Below are positions 14,136 through 19,136 of a stretch of 19,136 nt of DNA, one piece after another. The notes below the pieces were generated by a model. It was not told the origin of the DNA. It saw only the letters and a list, made by a program, of their open reading frames with translations, and did not search any database. Source of the stretch: Ruminococcaceae bacterium UBA7212 (GTDB taxonomy: Bacteria; Bacillota; Clostridia; Oscillospirales; Acutalibacteraceae); contig DKUE01000003.1 in NCBI GenBank assembly GCA_002490525.1, positions 1 through 19,136 on the forward strand, given 5' to 3'. Position numbers and translations under genes: made by a program. Within the stretch, counting starts at the first letter, position 1; every line of letters begins with the position of its first letter.

Positions 14136-14784
14136 ACTGTATACCTTCTTTTCTGTAGGCGCATTCCGTGTCGGGGCAGTTTGCGCAGTTTTCTGTTTTA
14201 CAGGATGGAGTTTTGCAAAGCCCTATAAATGCCGTGACGGATTTTGTCGGGAGCATTAGGCATGTATCCGTCAGGGTTACGCCGATGCGCTTGGGTATTT
14301 CTAAAAGGGAAAACAAGTCCCGCTGAGCCGAAAGCGCTAAATCCGCATAGCCGGGCGAAAAACGCGGACGCAGAAACCAGCCGTTTTTGCCTTCTTCTGC
14401 GGCAATTCGGTCACAAATCTCATCACAATAGCTTTCCGTCATCGCCGCTAAAACCGCCTGTGCTACGGCTGCTTTTGCGGTATTTTCCGCCGTGTAGCGG
14501 CGCACAAGCATGTCCGCGTTTGCACCTAAGGTTGCGGCAAAGACCAAAATACGGTCACTGTCCTTCAAATGTGCTTGCAACTTTCGGCTGTGAAATACAA
14601 TCCCGCCGATTTCCGTCTCCTCAGCGGTCACACGGCGAAGCGAAACCTCTTTATAAATACTTTTCGGTTGAATACATGCGCTCGCCGCCGCACTGACCCC
14701 GTGCAGTAATGCCAATGTGTCTGCATCGGCAGGCTTGCCGCGAAAGCCGAGGTAGCGCAGTGCCTCTTTTTCTGAAAAATCCAT
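14122..14784 (-). CDS. Methionine synthase reactivation protein with C-terminal Cys cluster
   Basis: Stand-alone equivalent of the MetH C-terminal activation domain, 220 residues. It should bring AdoMet and an electron to MetH whose cobalt has oxidised. The AdoMet motif RxxxGY is present as RFSPGY (R141, G145, Y146), in RPRFSPGYADLALSAQRDLF. A segment from C190 to C208 has the pattern C-x4-C-x4-C-x2-C-x4-C, enough to bind an Fe-S cluster; E. coli's domain has nothing comparable. Thermotoga has a similar split (TM0268/TM0269, from memory). It starts two bases after the Rrf2 stop, with AAAGGA inside that gene, and runs 14 bases into metH, so all three are coupled. Confidence 0.87.
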   Translation of the reverse strand: MDFSEKEALRYLGFRGKPADADTLALLHGVSAAASACIQPKSIYKEVSLRRVTAEETEIGGIVFHSRKLQAHLKDSDRILVFAATLGANADMLVRRYTAENTAKAAVAQAVLAAMTESYCDEICDRIAAEEGKNGWFLRPRFSPGYADLALSAQRDLFSLLEIPKRIGVTLTDTCLMLPTKSVTAFIGLCKTPSCKTENCANCPDTECAYRKEGIQYEIS

Positions 14785-14786
14785 AT

Positions 14787-15221
14787 TTATCCTTTATTAC
14801 AGCAGGTCTTTTTTGTCTTTTGTTTTTCCACCAAATACGAAAGTGTGATGTTGTCTACGACTTCGTTAATCGCGTCCAGCACGTTCTGCCAAATTTCAAT
14901 GGTTACACAGTCATCGCAGTTTTCACAGCGGTGTTCTTCATCCAAACACGAGACCGGTGCAAGGCTGCCTTCCGTCACGCGCAGAATTTCACCGACGGTG
15001 TATTCGTCCGGCGTTTTTGTCAGCCGGTAACCGCCTTGTTTGCCGCGTGTGCTTGCTACAAGCCCTGTCGCAGACAGCATTTTTATGATTTGTTCCAAAT
15101 ATTTTTCTGAAATGCCCTGCCGTTGTGCTATGGATTTAATGGAAACACAGCCGTCTTCCGTATGCATTGCCAAATCCAGCATCAGGCGCAGAGCATAGCG
15201 TCCTTTGGTCGAAATTTTCAT
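14787..15221 (-). CDS. Rrf2-family transcriptional regulator, IscR-like
   Basis: DNA-binding regulator of 144 residues with an N-terminal winged helix (MKISTKGRYALRLMLDLA at the start, then SIAQRQGISEKYLEQIIKML, then RGKQGGYRLTK as the wing). The later part has C92, C99, C102 and C105 in VSCLDEEHRCENCDDC, at the place where IscR holds its [2Fe-2S] cluster, so it probably senses cluster status; CymR-type regulators lack these cysteines. A second Cys pair sits at the end (TCCNKG). GAGGG precedes the ATG. It leads an operon with the MetH reactivation protein and metH, and nifS-iscU is the next unit, as expected for an Fe-S regulator. Confidence 0.92.
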   Translation of the reverse strand: MKISTKGRYALRLMLDLAMHTEDGCVSIKSIAQRQGISEKYLEQIIKMLSATGLVASTRGKQGGYRLTKTPDEYTVGEILRVTEGSLAPVSCLDEEHRCENCDDCVTIEIWQNVLDAINEVVDNITLSYLVEKQKTKKTCCNKG

Positions 15222-15276
15222 GTAGAATCCCTCTTATATGCAGAATATATACAATCATAAAATACCCATGTGTTTT

Positions 15277-15305
15277 ATAATAATACAATTTTAGTAGGAA
15301 TTCAA
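15277..15305 (-). promoter_or_regulatory. SigA-type promoter of the Rrf2-metH operon
   Basis: On the minus strand TTGAAT, 17-base spacer, TATTAT. The spacer holds CCTACTAAAATTGTA, loosely similar to an IscR-type site, which would allow autoregulation; this resemblance is weak. It is divergent from the pdp promoter 20 bases away. Confidence 0.55.
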
Positions 15306-15324
15306 TGGGAATTTGCAGATTTTC

Positions 15325-15353
15325 TTGACGAACCTGCGAAAAAACGCTACTAT
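15325..15353 (+). promoter_or_regulatory. SigA-type promoter of pdp
   Basis: TTGACG, 17-base spacer, TACTAT. The -10 region lies in TACTATGATA, a ten-base word also found upstream of nifS at 11719-11728. Confidence 0.62.
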
Positions 15354-15386
15354 GATAGATAGAATTTTTGAAAAGAGGGAATCCCC

Positions 15387-16688
15387 ATGCGTATGCTTGA
15401 TTTGATTGAAAAAAAGAAACAGGGCGGGGCATTGAATAAAGCGGAAATCCGATTTTTCGTGGACGGTTTTACATGCGGGGAGATTCCTGATTATCAGGCT
15501 TCCGCACTGTTAATGGCGATTTGTCTGGTCGGCATGACTTCCGAAGAAACCGTCGCATTGACAGACTGCATGGCACATTCGGGCGATATCTTGGATTTGT
15601 CGGATGTGGACGGTGTAACTGCCGACAAGCACTCTACGGGCGGTGTGGGCGATAAAACCACGCTGGTTGTGGCGCCTGTCTGTGCCGCTATGGGCTTGAA
15701 AATTGCCAAAATGAGCGGGCGGGGATTAGGGCATACAGGCGGTACAATTGATAAACTGGAAAGTATTCCCGGTTTTCGCACCTCGCTTTCCGAAGCGGAA
15801 TTCAAAACGCAGGTCAATGCAATCGGATTGGCGGTGACGGGGCAGACGGGCATGCTTGCACCTGCCGACAAAAAAATCTATGCGCTCCGCGATGTCACTG
15901 CCACGGTAAACAGTATTCCGCTGATTGCGTCAAGCATCATGAGCAAAAAGTTGGCGGCAGGGGCACAGAATATTGTGCTGGATGTCAAATGCGGCAGTGG
16001 GGCGCTTCTGCCAAATGCAGATGACGCTCGTGCACTTGCTGAACAAATGGTCGCCATCGGCAAGACGTGCGGACGGGGGATTGCGGCGGTATTGACTAAT
16101 ATGGATGTGCCGCTCGGAACGCATATCGGCAATGCGTTAGAGGTGACAGAAGCGTGCGCTGTACTGCAAAACGGCGGTGCGGCGGATTTGCGTGAAATTT
16201 CTTTAACACTTAGCGCATATTTGATTGCTATGAGTTTGGAAAAGACTTATGAAGAAGCCTATCGTGCCGCTGAACAGATGTTGGAAAGCGGTGCGGCGTT
16301 TCGGAAATTACAGGAAATGGTTGCCGCACAGGGCGGGGATGCGCGAGTACTGGAAAGCGAAACCTGCTTTTTATCCGCACGAATGCAGGCGGAAGTCTGC
16401 GCAGAGCAAACCGGGTATATTGCACATATGCATACGCAGAAAATCGGCGAAAGTGCATCGCTGCTCGGTGCAGGACGCGAAAAAAAGACGGATGTTATCG
16501 ATTATGCGGCAGGTATTGTGCTGCATAAGAAGACAGGCGATTTTGTAAATCGCGGCGATGTACTGGCGGTGCTGTATGCAAGCTGTGCGGAAAGACTGCA
16601 GGCAGGGAAACAACGTTTTTTGGATGCGTTGGTTTTTTCAAACACAAAGCCCGAACCGCAGGCCCTGTGTTTCGGTACCGTAGAATAA
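15387..16688 (+). CDS. pdp: Pyrimidine-nucleoside phosphorylase
   Basis: Splits uridine, thymidine or deoxyuridine with phosphate into base and (deoxy)ribose 1-phosphate for nucleoside salvage. The 433 residues equal the Bacillus Pdp length. K81-H82-S83 in DKHSTGGVGDKTTLV form the phosphate site and SGRGLGHTGGTIDKLES (110-126) is the family signature; RALAEQMVAIG and a C-terminal beta-rich swivel part (from about 340) follow. The ATG has GAGGG upstream. Thymidine phosphorylase DeoA is the alternative, but KHSTGGVGDK with this length fits Pdp better. A 48-residue gene follows after 40 bases in the same transcript. Confidence 0.94.
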   Translation: MRMLDLIEKKKQGGALNKAEIRFFVDGFTCGEIPDYQASALLMAICLVGMTSEETVALTDCMAHSGDILDLSDVDGVTADKHSTGGVGDKTTLVVAPVCAAMGLKIAKMSGRGLGHTGGTIDKLESIPGFRTSLSEAEFKTQVNAIGLAVTGQTGMLAPADKKIYALRDVTATVNSIPLIASSIMSKKLAAGAQNIVLDVKCGSGALLPNADDARALAEQMVAIGKTCGRGIAAVLTNMDVPLGTHIGNALEVTEACAVLQNGGAADLREISLTLSAYLIAMSLEKTYEEAYRAAEQMLESGAAFRKLQEMVAAQGGDARVLESETCFLSARMQAEVCAEQTGYIAHMHTQKIGESASLLGAGREKKTDVIDYAAGIVLHKKTGDFVNRGDVLAVLYASCAERLQAGKQRFLDALVFSNTKPEPQALCFGTVE

Positions 16689-16728
16689 GCGCAGTCTTTT
16701 TGGTAATGCTGATTTTGAGGTGAGAAAA

Positions 16729-16875
16729 ATGGCAAAATCCAAGAAACACAAAAAATCTGCCGAAGAGCAACCGAAAACGGCAACCGACAACCAATGGTTC
16801 AGTACGGGCAAACAAAGCCCGAGTGCGCGGAATGAACGCCGCGACGGTCCCGGCGGCGAAAATAAGACCTCTTAA
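16729..16875 (+). CDS. Small basic hydrophilic protein of unknown function, 48 residues
   Basis: This frame is supported by a good ribosome binding site (GAGGTGAG about eight bases before the ATG), its position 40 bases after pdp, and a strong terminator that begins at its stop codon. It starts MAKSKKHKKSAEEQ, has one aromatic patch (NQWFSTGKQSP) and ends RNERRDGPGGENKTS. It is highly charged, without a membrane segment or cysteines, and likely disordered. I do not recognise a characterised family. It could bind nucleic acid or ribosomes by its lysines, but nothing in the sequence proves that. Confidence 0.72.
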   Translation: MAKSKKHKKSAEEQPKTATDNQWFSTGKQSPSARNERRDGPGGENKTS

Positions 16876-16914
16876 AAACAGGGTGTGTACAAAACTGTAT
16901 ACACCCTGTTTTTT
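16874..16914 (+). terminator. Terminator of pdp and the 48-residue gene
   Basis: An 18-base stem (16874-16891 with 16896-16913) containing ACAGGGTGT/ACACCCTGT, one G-T pair and the loop AAAC, followed by T. It begins inside the stop codon of the small gene. From here to the tetR promoter (16915-17041) the DNA is AT-rich without a recognisable gene. Confidence 0.92.
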
Positions 16915-17041
16915 GCATGGCAAAGTATCACACAATTTTTAAACAATACAGAGATTTTAGACAAAATAACAACAGGCTTCTTATATACTTTAGATAAAAC
17001 AGAAAGAAATATGAAGAAAATATGAAAAAGAATGAAAAATA

Positions 17042-17069
17042 TTGACTGAAAGTCATTTTTACATATAAT
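17042..17069 (+). promoter_or_regulatory. SigA-type promoter of tetR, with palindromic operator candidate
   Basis: TTGACT, 16-base spacer, TATAAT. The -35 box is part of the perfect 13-base palindrome TGACT-GAA-AGTCA (17043-17055). A TetR-type protein bound there would block its own promoter. TetR sites of this kind are common next to the regulator gene, but binding by this protein is inferred. Confidence 0.65.
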
Positions 17070-17120
17070 AGGGTACACCAACTGTCATTTTCGAAAAATT
17101 TTGTTTATGGGGGGAAACTG

Positions 17121-17708
17121 TTGGCAACGGTTGCAGAAAAAAAGCGGTTAAAGCGCAATAAGATTTTAGAAGCGGCATATGAGTTGTTCGCAAGCAAGGG
17201 CATGCATATGACCCCAATCGATGAGGTTGTCAAAAAGGCAGGGGTCGCCAAGGGCACGTTTTATTTGTATTTCCGTGACAAATATGAGCTGACCGACCAA
17301 ATTATTCTGCATAAAAGTACGCAGATTGTCCGTCAGGTGCTTGCCGAGGTGCGCGAGCAGGGCGAAAAAGAGTGCTTGGATGCGGTCGAGCAGATTTTAC
17401 TGTTCTTAGATAAAATGATCAGTACGATGGCGCAGAACCGACCGGTCCTGACGCTCCTGAGCGGCAAAATCTCCACAGTGTATGATTTGCTGGCAGATGA
17501 AAATTCCGAGTTTCGGGATACTGCACAGTCGCTTGTGGAACTGATGATGCAAATCGGTCTGACCGCTGAGCAGGCGGGAAAGCAACTGTATGTAATGCTG
17601 AATATGTTTTGTTCGGTTTGCTGTGATGCCGTTCTGAGCGGTTCACCATATTCTGTTGACGAACTGCGTCCCGAAATACGGAGGATGGCGCAAAAACTAC
17701 TGACATAA
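17121..17708 (+). CDS. TetR/AcrR-family transcriptional regulator
   Basis: Repressor of 195 residues. The N-terminal 60 carry a TetR helix-turn-helix: ILEAAYELFASKGMHMT, PIDEVVKKAGVAKGTFYLYF, RDKYELTDQII. The remaining helical part is the ligand and dimer domain and has a Cys pair (SVCCDAV). It starts with TTG, preceded by GGGGGG; no in-frame ATG or GTG lies near. An MMPL-type exporter follows 132 bases downstream without a clear promoter, so the regulator probably controls that exporter and itself through the palindrome upstream. The inducer is unknown. Confidence 0.9.
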   Translation: MATVAEKKRLKRNKILEAAYELFASKGMHMTPIDEVVKKAGVAKGTFYLYFRDKYELTDQIILHKSTQIVRQVLAEVREQGEKECLDAVEQILLFLDKMISTMAQNRPVLTLLSGKISTVYDLLADENSEFRDTAQSLVELMMQIGLTAEQAGKQLYVMLNMFCSVCCDAVLSGSPYSVDELRPEIRRMAQKLLT

Positions 17709-17727
17709 TCCGATGGAATTTTTAGTG

Positions 17728-17776
17728 TGTACACTGCAATATACATGGATTTTAACCGCTGTAAACTGAAATATAT
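17728..17776 (+). repeat. Imperfect direct repeat between tetR and the exporter gene
   Basis: TGTACACTGCAATATAC (17728-17744) and TGTAAACTGAAATATAT (17760-17776) agree at 14 of 17 positions and start 32 bases apart, about three DNA turns. The first copy includes the palindrome GTGTACAC. GGATTTT (17747) and AAAATCC (17790 region) can pair around the second copy. Confidence 0.4.
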
Positions 17777-17840
17777 TGCGCAACCGCGTAAAAATCCGTA
17801 GGATAGAATCAATAGATTGAAAGTGAGGCAAAGGCTGCAT

Positions 17841-19136
17841 ATGATTGACGGTATGGCAAAATGGATTGCAAATCACCCGAAGATTGTTTTAACAATCTGT
17901 CTGATTTTGATTATTCCGTCTGTGATTTGCTATTTCAGCACCTTTATCAATTATGATATTTTATCGTATCTGCCTGCGGATTTGAATTCCGTGCAGGGTG
18001 AGCAGGTACTGGATGAAACCTTTCACAATGCCGCAAGCGCAATTATTGTGGTAGAGCATACAAAGCCGAAAGACATTGCAAGGCTCAAAGAAAAAATTGC
18101 ACAGGTGGAAGGCGTCAGCAATGTGCTGTGGATTGACAGCGTTATGGATATTTCCGTACCCGCCGAAATGCTGCCCGACTCCGTTCGGGAAATCTTTTAT
18201 TCGGCGGACGGCGATGCTACGCTGATGATGGTGCAGTTTCAGGGGGACGGCGCAAGCACGGAAACGATGAATGCCATTGATGAAATTCGTTCTTTGATGG
18301 ATAAAAACTGCTTTATGAGCGGATTGTCTGCGATTATGAAGGATACAAAAGACCTTGCCGACAAGCAGGCGCCGCTGTTTATTGCTGTTGCGATTGTGCT
18401 TGCGCTGATTGTACTGGCGTTCACTCTGAATTCCTGGGTCTTGCCGTTTATATTGCTGGCGGCTTTAGGCACGGCGGTCATTTACAATATGGGTACCAAT
18501 CTGTTCTTCGGGCAGATTTCTTACATCACGCAGTGCATCGCTGCAATTTTACAGCTGGGCGTGACGATGGATTATTCTGTCTTTTTGATTGACCGTTTTG
18601 AAGAAGAACGTGCGCGCAGTGCAGATAACACCGAGGCGATGGCAAAAGCCATCCGCGGCACGTTTACTTCGCTTTGCGGCAGTTCCTTAACCACCGTATT
18701 CGGGTTTTTGGCGCTGTGCTTTATGTCCTTTACATTGGGATTTGATATCGGCATTGTGATGGCAAAGGGCGTTGTGCTTGGCGTGGTGACCGTTGTCACA
18801 TTTTTGCCCGCGCTGGTACTGCTGTTCGATGAAAAAATTGAAAATTCCCGACACAAAAGCGTAGTGCCGAATTTTAAAAAGCTGAATGCCTTTACAGTAA
18901 AACATCGGCGTGTATTTGCCGTGCTGTTTGTTCTGCTGTTTATTCCGTCCTTTATTGCGGCGCAGAATATAGATGTTTATTACAATATGGATAAAGCTTT
19001 GCCTGCCGATTTGCCATCGATTGCCGCACTCAATAAAATGAAAGAGCAGTTCAACATGGCGACCACACATTTTATTATTGTGGACGATTCTATACCCGCA
19101 AAGTCACCTTTTCCCCGAAGATTGCCGCCGCCCTCT
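17841..19136 (+). CDS. MMPL/RND-superfamily transporter, partial (N-terminal part)
   Basis: Membrane exporter of the MMPL type, open to the window end (432 codons seen; full members have about 700 or more residues). A first membrane segment (about 14-33) is followed by an outer domain (34-175). Four or five membrane segments lie between about 177 and 330, with GVTMDYSVFLIDRF (240-253) holding the Asp-Tyr typical of these transporters and GSSLTTVFGFLALCFMSF after it. Another segment follows at 358-374. The ATG has AAAGG six bases upstream. It is downstream of tetR and probably regulated by it; substrate could be a lipid, drug or peptide. The last 12 residues (KSPFPRRLPPPS) are unlike the family, so a frameshift or sequence-end error is possible there. 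Confidence 0.88.
   Translation, partial: MIDGMAKWIANHPKIVLTICLILIIPSVICYFSTFINYDILSYLPADLNSVQGEQVLDETFHNAASAIIVVEHTKPKDIARLKEKIAQVEGVSNVLWIDSVMDISVPAEMLPDSVREIFYSADGDATLMMVQFQGDGASTETMNAIDEIRSLMDKNCFMSGLSAIMKDTKDLADKQAPLFIAVAIVLALIVLAFTLNSWVLPFILLAALGTAVIYNMGTNLFFGQISYITQCIAAILQLGVTMDYSVFLIDRFEEERARSADNTEAMAKAIRGTFTSLCGSSLTTVFGFLALCFMSFTLGFDIGIVMAKGVVLGVVTVVTFLPALVLLFDEKIENSRHKSVVPNFKKLNAFTVKHRRVFAVLFVLLFIPSFIAAQNIDVYYNMDKALPADLPSIAALNKMKEQFNMATTHFIIVDDSIPAKSPFPRRLPPPS

Noticed and set aside
10474..14259. Several plus-strand frames of 60-150 codons opposite nifS and metH
   Set aside because: Their biased codons mirror the real minus-strand genes; no family features.
17333..17812. Minus-strand frame of 159 codons over tetR
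   Set aside because: Antisense shadow of a clear TetR gene with no start signals.

Overview
The window looks like chromosomal core DNA of an anaerobic, spore-forming member of the Clostridia (Oscillospirales/Ruminococcaceae-like is my best guess). The evidence is the sporulation pair yabP-yabQ beside divIC and an S1-domain gene in Bacillus/Clostridium order, a class I two-subunit type fumarase, a cobalamin methionine synthase without its reactivation domain, NifS/IscU next to an IscR-like Rrf2 regulator, and strong SigA-type promoters with GGAGG-type ribosome binding sites. TAG serves as a real stop codon here (ACT-domain gene), so the standard bacterial code applies. I see no phage, insertion sequence, CRISPR array, rRNA or replication origin, and no stretch above about 300 bases without a gene or RNA.

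Layout. 57-1037 (-): the ATP-pyrophosphatase half of GMP synthetase with no glutaminase domain, divergent from 1292-3337 (+), a large cytoplasmic six-hairpin glycosidase-like protein. 3425-5058 (+): yabP, yabQ, divIC/ftsB-like and a YabR-like S1 protein; a hairpin covers the yabP ribosome binding site and a vegetative-type promoter for divIC lies inside yabQ. 5112-5954 (+): a fumarase alpha subunit with no beta subunit beside it. 6078-7448 (-): a HAD phosphatase and a GDPD-like protein in one operon. 7715-8209 (+): a YbaK-type aminoacyl-tRNA deacylase, convergent with 8327-8830 (-), an amino-thiazoline-carboxylate hydrolase family gene broken by one in-frame TAG. 9014-9339 (-): two serine tRNA genes, GCU and UGA. 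9564-9929 (+): an ACT-domain protein.

10019-15221 (-) is the most coherent block: an IscR-like Rrf2 regulator, a methionine synthase reactivation protein with a C-terminal five-cysteine cluster, MetH without its own reactivation domain, and then nifS-iscU from its own promoter with a palindrome in the early leader. It links Fe-S cluster supply and sensing with B12-dependent methionine synthesis. 15387-16875 (+): pyrimidine-nucleoside phosphorylase and an uncatalogued 48-residue basic protein, closed by a strong terminator. 17121-19136 (+): a TetR regulator with a palindrome on its own -35 box, followed by an MMPL/RND-type exporter that runs off the window.

Most of the window is ordinary housekeeping DNA. 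The best second looks are the Rrf2/MetH/NifS-IscU block, the hairpin with a promoter at yabP, the glutaminase-less GMP synthetase, the orphan fumarase subunit and the single-codon break in the hydrolase gene. All family assignments come from reading motifs; no database search was run.
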